NCBI GenBank assembly: GCA_020355945.1 | Contig: CP070627.1 | Location: 6,912,427-6,940,335 of the forward strand | Length of the DNA: 27,909 bases | Direction of reading: 5' to 3' | Source of the DNA: Candidatus Aminicenantota bacterium | GTDB lineage: Bacteria > Acidobacteriota > Aminicenantia > UBA2199 | Shown: one piece after another, positions 1-11,500 of the stretch | Numbering within the stretch: the first letter of the stretch is position 1 | Layout of the letters: every line of letters starts with the position of its first letter | Made by a program: the position numbers and the translations under genes | The notes under the pieces: model-generated | The model's input: only the letters and a program-made list of their open reading frames with translations | Database searches by the model: none | What the model was told of the DNA's origin: nothing

Positions 1-1820
1 CCTTACCCGATTATATGATCCCCTCGCATTTTGTGAAAATAGAGAAATTGCCCTTAAACCCCAGTGGTAAATTGGATCGCAAATCCTTACCCGAACCGGT
101 ACCGGAGGCGGGACAAAGATATACGCCCCCCAGGGATGAAATAGACAGAAGATTAGTAGAAATATGGACAGACCTGTTAGGTATAGACGCACAGCAGGGC
201 GCTATAGGCATCGATGATAATTTCTTCCGGTTGGGCGGCCATTCACTAAGAGCAACTCTAATGTTGTCCAAAATACACCAGGAATTCAACCTTCGCATTA
301 CCCTGGCGGAAATGTTTAAAAAACCCTCTATACGAGGCCTGGCATTGTATATCAAAGAAAGCCGGAAAAAGCCCGGAGACACATTCATATCCATTAAAAG
401 TGCAGAAAAAAAAGAACTTTATTCTCTCTCCCCTACCCAAAAGCGGTTGTTTGTTATCCAGCAACTGGAAACCCAAAGCACCACATACAATGTGCCCACA
501 ATAGTGATATTGGAAGGAAAAATCCATAAGGAGAATTTTGAAAACAGTTTCAAAAAATTAATCCGACAGCATGAAATCCTGAGAACATCGTTTCCTATAG
601 TGGACAACCAACCAGTACAGCGCGTCCATGATGAGGTGGAATTTGCAAGTGAATATCATGATCTTTATCGAACTCAGGTTGAGGTTAAGGGTAAGGTTGA
701 GGAGGAAGAGGGAACAAGGGGGCTTGACCCCTTGTTAAAGAACTTCATTCAACCCTTTGATCTCTCACAAGCTCCCCTGCTAAAGGTGGGATTAATAAAA
801 ACAAAAGAGGACCAATACATCCTGATGACAGATATGCATCACATCATAACAGATGATACCTCAAATAACATATTGATCACCGACCTGGTAAGGTTATACC
901 AGGGAGAGAAACTGCCAGTACTGAAATACCAGTATAAAGATTTCTCCCAATGGCAAAATAACCAAATTCTCTCGGGTGAAATGAAAAAACAAGAAGAATA
1001 TTGGTTAAAACAATTCCAGGGTAAGTCCCTGGTCCTGGAAATCCCTACTGATTATCCCAGACCTGCCGCGAGAACTAATGAAGGTAATACGATTGATTTT
1101 GAGATCACACACCAGGAGGCACAAAAATTAAGAGAATTGGCAAAAAAAGAAAATGCCACCATGTTTATGGTAGTACTTTCCTTATTTAATGTACTGTTAT
1201 ACAAACTTACCTTCCAGGAGGATATTGTTGTAGGCACTGTTCTAGCCGGTCGAAGACATGCGGATTTAGAAAAAATTATCGGTATCTTTGTCAATACCAT
1301 TGTCTTGAGAAATTACCCAAAGGGAGATCAACCATTTATAAAATTTTTTCGGGAAGTAAGAAATAGAACATTAGAGGCTTTTGACAACCAGGATTATCAA
1401 TTTGAAGATTTAGTAGATAAACTAATGATAGAAAGAGAGCCAGGCCGAAATCCATTGTTTGATGTATTATTCACCTTTGCATCACAAGACCTCCCCAGGC
1501 CGGCAGCAAAACAGCCAAAAAAGAAAAAGCAGCTTAACTTAACAGTAAAACCATATGAAGAGAAACAAAGTGCTCAAACCAAATTCGATTTATTCTTCTA
1601 TGGAACTGATACAGGCGCTCATATATCCTTTGGCATTGCTTACAGCACAGAGATTTTTGAAGAAAAAACCCTGAAAAAATTTATCGATTACTTCAAGAAA
1701 ATTGTCTCGGCAATAAAGGAAAATGAATGGACACGCTTAGAAGATATAACCATCTCTCATGAACTTGGAGTCGCAGAATCGGATGTCTATGAGAGCGATG
1801 AAGTTATATTCGAATTTTAG
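1..1820 (+). CDS. NRPS subunit, 3' part: A-domain end, T, C (5' truncated by window)
   Basis: This is the C-terminal part of an NRPS that extends upstream. The frame is open from base 3, reading LPDYMIPS, which is internal A-domain sequence, so the ATG at 15 is not the start. In order: the A10 motif NPSGKLDRK with its catalytic lysine (about 57-83); a T domain with DNFFRLGGHSL, the phosphopantetheine serine at 243-245; and a complete C domain from about 420 to 1750. The C active site at 837-857 reads HHIITDD rather than the usual HHxxxDG; the second His and the Asp are kept. A palindromic in-frame insertion lies at 675-736. The protein ends in an acidic-aromatic tail, ESDEVIFEF. The C domain should join this module's product to the residue loaded by the first module of the next gene. 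Substrate of the truncated A domain cannot be read. Confidence 0.95.
   Translation, partial: LPDYMIPSHFVKIEKLPLNPSGKLDRKSLPEPVPEAGQRYTPPRDEIDRRLVEIWTDLLGIDAQQGAIGIDDNFFRLGGHSLRATLMLSKIHQEFNLRITLAEMFKKPSIRGLALYIKESRKKPGDTFISIKSAEKKELYSLSPTQKRLFVIQQLETQSTTYNVPTIVILEGKIHKENFENSFKKLIRQHEILRTSFPIVDNQPVQRVHDEVEFASEYHDLYRTQVEVKGKVEEEEGTRGLDPLLKNFIQPFDLSQAPLLKVGLIKTKEDQYILMTDMHHIITDDTSNNILITDLVRLYQGEKLPVLKYQYKDFSQWQNNQILSGEMKKQEEYWLKQFQGKSLVLEIPTDYPRPAARTNEGNTIDFEITHQEAQKLRELAKKENATMFMVVLSLFNVLLYKLTFQEDIVVGTVLAGRRHADLEKIIGIFVNTIVLRNYPKGDQPFIKFFREVRNRTLEAFDNQDYQFEDLVDKLMIEREPGRNPLFDVLFTFASQDLPRPAAKQPKKKKQLNLTVKPYEEKQSAQTKFDLFFYGTDTGAHISFGIAYSTEIFEEKTLKKFIDYFKKIVSAIKENEWTRLEDITISHELGVAESDVYESDEVIFEF
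675..736 (+). repeat. In-frame palindromic element, copy 1 (GGTTGAG tract plus hairpin)
   Basis: A GGTTGAGG-type tract at 675-710 leads into a hairpin at 713-736. The arms are AACAAGGGG and CCCCTTGTT around a 6-base loop. It encodes VEVKGKVEEEEGTRGLDPLL in the C-domain loop between EYHDLYRTQ and NFIQPFDLSQAPLL. There is no T-run after it, so it is not a terminator. Confidence 0.85.
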
Positions 1821-1823
1821 GAG
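1819..1823 (+). promoter_or_regulatory. Ribosome binding site overlapping the upstream stop
   Basis: AGGAG, six bases before the ATG at 1830. It overlaps the TAG stop of the preceding NRPS gene (1818-1820), which fits translational coupling between the two subunits. Confidence 0.8.
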
Positions 1824-1829
1824 ATAATA

Positions 1830-2588
1830 ATGGAACGTAACGTATCTTCTTATAAATTGGCAATTGCAGCAGATCAAAATGTTAAAGAACGTGAATACTG
1901 GTTAAATAAATTATCCGGTGACCTGGTAAAAAGCAATTTCCCTTATGATTTCAATAGGGCAAATCTAAACGAAAGCAAGCGCATCATGCAAGGAGAAACA
2001 TTTAAATTCCCTGCTGCACTCTTTTCAAAGTCAATGAAATTAAGTAAAGGCATAGATGTTAAATTGCATATGATCATGGTAACGGGGCTGGTGATACTAT
2101 TGAACAAATATTCCGGCAGCCATGATATTATGATTGGTTCACCATTATTAAAACAGGATATCCAGTGTGAATTTATCAATACAATCCTGGTATTCAGGAA
2201 TGAAGTGAACCATAACGCTTCTTTTAAAGAACTACTGCTGCAAGTCAAAAATACCATTATCGGAGCCAATAAAAATCAAAACTACCCAATGGAACGATTA
2301 CTAAAACGGTTAAATATAGCGATGGTTGGCAGGCAATTTCCCTTATTTGATGTGGTCATCTTACTTGAAAATCTTTATGATAAGCGTTTTATCCGGCATA
2401 TCGATTACAATCTAGGCTTCTCCTTTTTGAGAACAAAGGAATCCATTGAAGTCCATATGGAATATAATGACCGGTTGTATCGACAAAATACAATAAAACA
2501 AATTATTTATCATTACATGCATGTGCTGGACCAGGGGCTTGCCGATTTGAATCGATCGATCTCCCAAATCCAACTCTTATCAGGAGAA
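1830..2588 (+). other. N-terminal half condensation domain (C-lobe only)
   Basis: Residues 1-250 align with only the second half of a C domain, from the EYWLNKLSGDL region through DIMIGSPLLKQ (the VGTxxAGRxH region), the QNYPMERLL segment and the end. The first lobe, with the HHxxxDG active site, is absent. The preceding subunit already ends in a full C domain, so this lobe is not needed for catalysis. It may be a docking platform or a relic. The N-terminus is very similar to that of the NRPS at 25749, less so to that at 15095. Confidence 0.85.
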
Positions 2589-5500
2589 GAAAAAAAACAG
2601 GTACTCTTTGATTTTAATCATACATATCCGGGAGTGGACTATCCGGCAGATAAAACGCTCCAGCAATTATTTGCAGAACAGGCGGCCAGGACACCGGACC
2701 ATATCGCTCTTATTGGTACGGCCAGCGAAACGGCAAGTAAAAATAAAACCTTTTTAACCTATCACCAATTGAATCATCGAGCAAGCCAGGTGGCAGAGGT
2801 ATTAAAAAACAAAGGCATTGGACCGGATAAGATTGTGGGATTAATGGTACAATTTTCAATAGAAATGATGGTGGGAATAATGGCAATCCTCAAAGCCGGG
2901 GGAGCCTACTTACCCCTGGACCCGGATTATCCGATAAAAAGAATCAACTACATGCTGCAAGATAGTGCCGCCAACGTGCTGGTCACCACCGGCATGTTGG
3001 CTGAAGAAGTTGAAGAGGTAAGAAGGTGGGAAGGGGAGACGATTTTATTGGAAACCTATTCCTCCACCTTAACCTTAACCTCAACCTCAACCTGCCAGGT
3101 TCGTTCTTCTTATAGGGTGTCCCCGCCGGCGACCCTGGCTTACGTCATCTACACCTCGGGAACCACCGGCCAACCAAAAGGAGTAATGGTCCAGCACAGA
3201 AATGTTATTGCCTATTTGCATTCTTTCTATCAAGAATTTGAAATCACAGCGGCAGACACAATGATTCAATTGGCCTCTTACTCCTTTGACGCATTTGTAG
3301 AAGAAGTTTTTCCCCTCCTATTCAAGGGAGGAAAAATACTCATCCCGGCCCCCTTTGAGATTATGGATATCAATGCCTTAGGCTGGCTAACCGGTAAACA
3401 CCGGGTAAGCATGATTGACTGTACACCACTGTTATTAAATGAGTTTAATAAATTGAACTCCCCTACCCTGCCGGGACACCCGCTTAAAAGTATCCATACA
3501 TTTATCAGCGGAGGAGATGTTTTAAAAAAAGAGTATGTAGATAATCTTTTAAAAATCGGCAGGGTTTATAATACGTATGGGCCCACGGAGACCACGGTGT
3601 GTGCCGCCTATTACAATTATACTCCTTCGTATCTTGAAACAGGAGATGATACGGTTATTGACTCAACCATTCCCATCGGAAAACCCATTGCCAATTATTG
3701 TATTTACATCCTGGATACAAGCAATACCCCTGTGCCCCTGGGAGTAACCGGGGAGTTATGTATATCCGGGGATGGAGTTACCAGGGGTTATTTAAACCAA
3801 CCGGAACGGACCGCAGAAAAATTTATAGAGATAAAGGTTAAGGTTGAGGTTGAGGAGGAAGAGGAGCCCCGGGAACAAATCCCAAACAAACATATGTCCC
3901 ATATGTCCTATATGTCCTATATTTATAAAACCGGCGACCTGGCTTGCTGGCTGCCGGATGGTAATATCAAATTCTCAGGCAGGAAAGATGACCAGGTAAA
4001 AATAAGAGGATACCGCATCGAAACCGGCGAAATAGAAAAACAATTAATTCAATTGAAACAGCATCATATAAACGAAGCCATTGTCACTGCCAGAGAAGAT
4101 GAAGCCGGGGAGAAATTTTTATGTGCATATATCATTACAAAAGAAGAATTTGAATTATCCCAATTAAGAAATTCTTTAGCAGGGGAACTGCCAGAGTATA
4201 TGATCCCCTCTTTTTTTGTGCCCATCGAAGAAGTGCCCTTAACAAAAAACGGTAAAATCGATAAAAAAGCATTACCGGAACCGGAAATTAATACGGGTAT
4301 CCGGTATGTTGAACCACAAAATCAAACCCAAAAGCAAATGCAAAAATTATGGCAGGAGGTTCTTGCATTCGAACCGATTGGCATCATTGATAACTTTTTC
4401 AGTATTGGAGGACATTCGTTAAAAGGAATTCAATTGATCAATGAAATTCATAAAGAATTTAATGTAAAGGTTCCCCTGGCAGAGATATTTAAAACACCCA
4501 CGATAAAAGAATTATGCCTTTATATTAAAGAAGCGGAACAAGAGCAATTCCTATCCATCGAAGCGTTGGAAAAAAAAGAGTATTATGCGCTGTCATCGGC
4601 CCAAAAGCGATTGTATTTTATCCAGCAGATGGAGCAAAGCACCAGTTACAATATGCCCTTGATCTTACCCCTACCGCCAATTATTGAAGCCAACCAACTG
4701 GAATCCTCCTTAAAAAAGCTCCTTATCCGCCACGAAGGTTTGAGAACATCTTTTATAACCGTTAATGATGAGCCAGTGCAGAAGGTTCATGAGCCGGATG
4801 AAGTAGAGTTTGAACTGGAATGGCACAACCTGGAACCCGGCACACAGGTATCCGGCCTCCCGGCCCTGTACCAACGCACGGTAAAAGCTTTCATTCGTCC
4901 TTTTCAACTCTCTCACGCTCCCTTAATCCGCACAGGGATCCTCAAACTCCCGGACGGCAGCCGCACCTGGATATTGGATATCCATCATATTATTTCGGAT
5001 GGGACTTCTCATACCATCCTTGCCAACGACTTTTTATCTTTATACCAGGAAAAAGAATTAAAACCCCTGAGGCTCCAGTATAAAGACTTTTCCCGGTGGC
5101 AGAATGATTTATTTGAACGAGGGGGAATAAAAGACCAGGAGAATTATTGGCTGAAATTGTATTCGGATTCCAAAGAAATCTCACCATTGAACCTGCCCTA
5201 TGATTATAAACGACCGGAAATATTTACCTTTGCAGGAGATCATTATGTATTCATACTGGAAAGAGAAACGCTCGAAAAATTGAAAAACCTGGGCATTCAA
5301 CAGGGCAGCACACTATATATGAATATCCTCGCCGTACTGAATACCCTTTTTCTTATCTATACCGGTCAAAGGGATATCATTATCGGTACCGGGGTTGCCG
5401 GAAGGTCCCATCACGACATTCAACAAATCATCGGCATGTTTGTCAATATGCTGGCCATGAGAAACGAGCCCCAGGAGGAAAAAACCTTCCGGACCTTCTT

Positions 5501-8500
5501 AAAAGAAGTCATTGAAAACAGTATCAAAGCCTTTGAAAACCAGGATGCCCAATTTGAGACCCTGGTAGATAAATTGGACACCCAAAGAGATCCCTCCAGG
5601 AATCCACTATTTGACATATCCATGGTGGTTCAGAATTTCCAACAAATTGAAATGGAAAACCTGAGAATAGAAAACCCTGGACAGGTGGAATTACTGCCCT
5701 TAAGTGAAAAAAATCTTCCCGGTGTAAATTATTCCAGTGAAACGTCCAAATTCGATATGACCTTTTTTATCTCTGAAATAGAAGAAAATCTCCATATAAA
5801 TATCGAGTACTATACCGCTATATTTAGCCCGGGAACCGTTCAACGCCTGGCAGTACACATGAACAATGTTATAAACGCCGTTATTCACACCCCCTCCATC
5901 CCGCTGAAAGATATCGAAATTATCTCTGAAAAGGAAAAGGAAGAGGTTCTTTATGACTTTAATGACACTGTCCGCCTCTTCCCAGGCAATAAAACCCTTC
6001 ACCAACTGTTTGAAGAGCAGGTGGAACAAAACCCCGACTATATTGCGATTATTGACCTGGAGTTCGGGGCATTAACCTTTCGCAAGCTAAATGAACAAGC
6101 CAACCAGGTGGCCAACTACCTCTACTTTGAGAAGCACCTGCAACCGGAACAACCCGTGGGTGTAATAATGGAACGGTCTCTTCTCCTGTTGGTGGCTCTA
6201 TTGGGGATTCTCAAAGCTGGAGCTGCCTATGTACCTTTAGACCCCGGTTACCCCGAACTGCGGCTCAAAGATATCCTTAATGAAGCCATCATCAAAATCG
6301 TGATTGCCCAAAAGAACAAGATCAAAACCCTGAACCGCCTCCAATGGGAATGCCCATCTTTTGAAACCTTCTTGTGCCTGGACAGTCATGATATTTACAG
6401 CGAAGAAGAAGTGGAGAAATGCGGCCTGATGGATGAAAAACTCTGGAAATATATTGGGGAATCTTCGGTGGATGATATTACCGGGGGCGGGTGGTTCACC
6501 AGTACCACCGGCCAACCCTTCTCCGGCGAAGAAATGCGCGAATACGGCGATAATATACTGGAAAAATTAAAACCCCACCTGGATAAAAACATGCGGGTGT
6601 TAGAAATCGGGTGCGGCTCAGGTATCACCATGTACCGCATCGCTCCACTGGTGAGATTTTATTACGGCACAGACCTGTCCGGGATAATCATTGAAAAAAA
6701 TCAAGAACAAATCCGGCAAAAGGAACATAATAATATTAAACTGGCCTGTCTTCCGGCCCATGAAATTCATACACTGGAGGAGAAAAACTTTGACATCGTC
6801 ATAATCAACAGTGTGATCCAGTCCTTCCACGGCCACAACTACCTGCGCTCGGTTATCCGGCAAATTTTGGATGTAATGGCAGATAAAGGAATCCTTTTTA
6901 TCGGTGATGTCATGGACCAGGATTTGAAAGAAGCACTGATTCGCTATACCATGGACTTCAAACGTACTCACCTGGACAAAAATTACCAGACCAAAACCGA
7001 TTGGTCTGAAGAGCTTTTTATATCCCGTGCCTTTTTTGAAGATTTGACCGTGGAGTTCCCCCCCATCCGGGAAGTTGAATTCTCTAATAAAATATATACC
7101 CTGGAAAATGAGTTAACCCTGTTCCGGTATGATGCCTTGCTGAGGATCGATAAACAAGCAGCAAAACCCGGGCAGGGGCAGGAGAAGCCAAAATCCAGGC
7201 TTAGGTACAAGTACCAGGAAGATGCCAGGGGCCCGGAAAAATACAGCACAAAAGAAACGCGGTATCCCGGAACTGTAAATGCTCATCAATTGGCCTACGT
7301 GATTTATACCTCCGGGTCCAGCGGCAGACCCAAAGGGGTGATGGTCCAGCATAACAATGTGGTACGGTTGATAAGAGGTTCCAATTTCATAGAGTGGGAA
7401 AAGGGTGATTGTCTCCTGCCCACAGGTTCTATTGCATTTGATATTTCAACGTTTGAAATATGGGCACCGCTGTTGAATGCGATTTACCAGGTGTTGGCAG
7501 ATGAGTCGGTGATTTTAAATGACAGGGAACTGGAAAGGGTTATTGATGCCTATCGGGTTACGCATTTGCATTTGATACCGCAGTTGTTTGATCACCTGGC
7601 CGTTGTCCGGCCGGAGATATTTAAAGGGCTTCGCTGTCTCCTGGTGGGAGGTGACCGGGTAAGACCCGGTTACGTTAATAAAATACGAAAACAATACAGT
7701 AACCTAAAAATTCTTCACATGTACGGCCCAACGGAAAACACCACATTTTCTACTTTTTTCCCAATCGAATCAAAGTATGAAAATTCTCTTCCTATTGGCA
7801 GGCCTGTAGCCAATTCTACGGTCTACATCCTGGATAAATATCATCATGTAAAACCCATCGGGGTATATGGGGAATTGTGTACCGGCGGTTCAGGGGTGGC
7901 CCGGGGTTACCTGAACAACCCGGAATTAACTTCCCAAAGATTTATTAATTACACATCACAAGTTACACACAAACAGGAAACCCTCTATCCCTACTCACCT
8001 ACTCACCCACTCACGCCATTTCACTCAACCATCTACCGGACCGGTGACCTGGCGCGGTGGAATGCAGAGAGGCAGATGGAATTTGCGGGACGCATGGACC
8101 AGCAGGTAAAGATTCGTGGATTCCGTATTGAAACCGGGGAAATCGAAAATCGACTCTTGCATTACCCGGGGATAAAAGAGGCGATCGTAATTGCTCGTAC
8201 CGATGAAACCGGTGACCCCTACCTCTGTGCCTATATGGTACCGGCAAATGATTATGAAAACGAGAAAAAAATCAATGTCTCAGACCTGGACCTTTATCTC
8301 TCTACCTGCCTGCCCAATTATATGATCCCATCAAAATATGTCATCCGGGACAAATTACCAGTAACCTCCAGCGGGAAAGTAGACCGCAAATCTTTACCGG
8401 ACCCGCAATGGGAGGACATAACCGGGGATTACACGCCCCCGCAAACACCCCTGCAAAAGTCCCTGATACGGATATGGGCGGATATCCTCGGCATAGATAA

Positions 8501-11500
8501 AAGTCATATCGGTATCGATTCAAACTTTTTCCAGTTAGGAGGACACTCGTTAAAAGCCACTATCCTGTTTACACGCATTCACAAAGAATTGAATATCCAG
8601 GTACCCCTCGCGGAAATATTTACCTCCCAAACTATCCGAAAGTTATCGCGCTTTATAGAAGGAGCAGCAAAGAACCGGTTTACTCCCATCAAAGCAATCG
8701 AGGAAAAAGAATATTATACCCTATCTTCCGCTCAAAAGCGGTTATACATCTTGCAGCAAATGGAACTAAGCGACACGCTTTACAACATGCCTCAAGTTAT
8801 CCCCCTGCCGGGAGAGTGGGATATACAAAAAATTGAAAATATCTTTAGAAAATTGATCCGACGGCATGAAAGTTTAAGAACCGATTTTCACATAATCGAT
8901 GGAGAGCCAGTCCAGAGGATACACAAGGAAGTGCAATTTGAAATCGAATATTATGATATGAAAGAGGTTGAGGTTGAGGAAAAGCACTTAGAGGGAACAA
9001 AGGGGCCTGCCCCCCTGTCTAAAGAACCCGCAGCCCGCAGCCCGCAGCCCGCAGCAGCTCTTATAAGCTCTTTCAGCCGTTCCTTTGATTTATCCCGGGC
9101 ACCTCTCGTACGAATCGGATTAATTAATATGGACAAAGGCAGGCATATCCTTATGGTTGATATGCATCACATTATAACGGATGGTTTTTCCCAGGCCAAC
9201 CTGGAAAGAGAATTTGCCGCCTTGTTGGCAGAAAAAAAGCTGCCGTCACTGCGATTGCAATATAAAGATTATGCTGAGTGGCAAAATAGCCAGGAACAGC
9301 AGGAAATAATGGAAGGACAGGAAAAATACTGGCTCAGGGAGTTTTCCGGTGACCTGCCGGTCCTTAATCTCATCACCGATTACCCCAGGCCCATAGTACA
9401 AAGTTTTCAAGGACGACGACTGTACTTTTTTATTAATAAAGAAATCACCAATGCCCTAAAGATGCTTTCCGGAGAAACAGGTGCAACATTATACATGATT
9501 TTGTTAACCGCACTTAATGTCCTGTTATCAAAACTAAGCGGACAAGAAGAGATCATAATAGGCATTCCCACAGCAGGCAGACGACATGCAGACCTCCAGG
9601 ACATCATCGGTATGTTTATCAATATGTTGTCAATGAAAAATTACCCAATCGCAGGTAAAAAATTCATAGAATTCTTAAACGAAGTAAAAGAACGTACATT
9701 GGAGGCCTATGAAAACCAGGAATACCAGTTTGAAGACCTGGTAGATAAAATCTCCGTAGGTAGAGATACCAGTAAGAGCCCCATATTCGATGTCGTATTT
9801 AATTTCCTCAACCTATCTGACTATCGGGGGAACATAAAAGGGACAGATTTGAATATAATCGGTGATGACGGTGAATGTGAGACCAAATTTGATATCATTT
9901 TTCAAGGGGTAGAAATAGATATAGAAGGAGTGATATATTTTACGGTTGAATATTGTACAAAGCTTTATAGAAAAGAAACCATAAAACGATTCATCAATTT
10001 TTTAAAGAAGATATTGCTAGAAATAAAAGATAACCCGGAGAAAAGATTATCTGCACTGGAACTCATACCAGGAGACGAGAAACAACAGATATTGTTAGAA
10101 TTTAATAATACAGCAGCCTGGTATCCCCGGGAAAAAAACCTGGGGGAATTATTTGCAGAACAGGCTTCCGCAGCAGCTCATCATGCCGCTGCCGTGTCGG
10201 TGTGTCCCGGTTTAAAACCAGAAAATGAAAGGGGGATCAGGGATAACATGTACATTACCTATCGTCAATTGAACCAAAAATCCAACCAACTGGCTGCCCG
10301 ATTACAAGAAAAAGGCGTAAAACGCGATACTGTGATTGGATTAATGGTAGATCAGTCCCAGGAAATGTTAATTGGATTATTGGGGATAATAAAAGCAAGT
10401 GGTGCGTATTTACCCATTGACCCCGAATACCCTGAGGAACGTAAAAAATATATGATGCGGGATTCTAATTCTCTATTATTGTTAACCCAGGGAAAATATA
10501 TTCAGCAAATGGAGGATATCGCGGAAATAATCCGGTTGGAAAATGATGACATTTATAGAACTCCGGGAAACCAATCTAAATTCCTTAGGCAGCCGGGAGA
10601 CCTGGCATATGTAACATATACCTCCGGTTCCACCGGTAAACCCAAAGGTGTAATGGTGGACCAACAGAATGTGGTCAGGCTGGTGAAAAACACCAATTAT
10701 TTCCAATTCAAGAAAAAGGATAGGCTGCTGCAGACCGGGGCTTTGGAATTTGATGCCTCCACCTTCGAAATATGGGGGTCCATATTAAATGGCTTAACCC
10801 TCTATTTTGCCCCTAAAGAAGACATATTGACTGCAGGAAATCTTAAAAAAACAATACAGAAACATCACATCGGAACCATGTGGTTGACTTCGCCCCTTTT
10901 TAACCAGTTATGCACTGTAAATGTCGAAATTTTTGGCGGTTTAAGAAACCTATTGGTAGGAGGCGATGTCCTCTCTCCTGTTCATATAAACATGGTGAAA
11001 ACCAGGTTTCCTACGTTAAATATAATAAACGGTTACGGCCCCACAGAGAACACAACATTTTCCACCACATTCCTGATAAGCAGGGTGTATGAAGAACGTA
11101 TACCGATCGGAGCTCCCATATCCAATTCTACAGCCTACATTGTTGATAGATTAAATAAATTATTATTACCTATAGGAGTACCGGGTGAATTGTGTGTCGG
11201 TGGAGATGGAGTAGCCAGGGGCTATTTGAATAGCCCGGAATTAACAAAGAAAAAGTTCCTTGAAAACCCCTTTAATAAAGGAAAAAAACTGTATCGCACC
11301 GGGGATACGGCCAGGTGGCTGCCGGATGGGAATATTGAATTCCTGGGCAGGATCGATCATCAGGTGAAGATAAGAGGCTACAGAATAGAATCAGGAGAAA
11401 TTGAAAGGCAATTGTTAAACCATACCGAAATAAGAGAGGTGATGATATTGGCAGAAACGGATGAATCCGGTGATAAATATTTATGTGCTTATATTGTTTC

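Noticed and set aside
15..1820. ATG at 15 as a true start of the first gene
   Set aside because: The frame is open upstream and reads LPDYMIPS, part of the conserved end of an A domain, so the gene begins before the window.
1830..2588. A frameshift or assembly break that removed the first half of the C domain
   Set aside because: The same start point is used in three subunits, each with a good ribosome binding site, and the gaps upstream are too short to hide the missing lobe.
4820..5083. Short plus-strand frames inside NRPS genes (4820-5083, 10910-11092, 16009-16218, 26473-26667)
   Set aside because: They overlap conserved C- or A-domain sequence in the main frame and show no domain of their own.
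9027..9054. CCCGCAG heptamers as a CRISPR-like or regulatory array
   Set aside because: Units are contiguous seven-base direct repeats with no spacers and lie inside a C-domain coding region.
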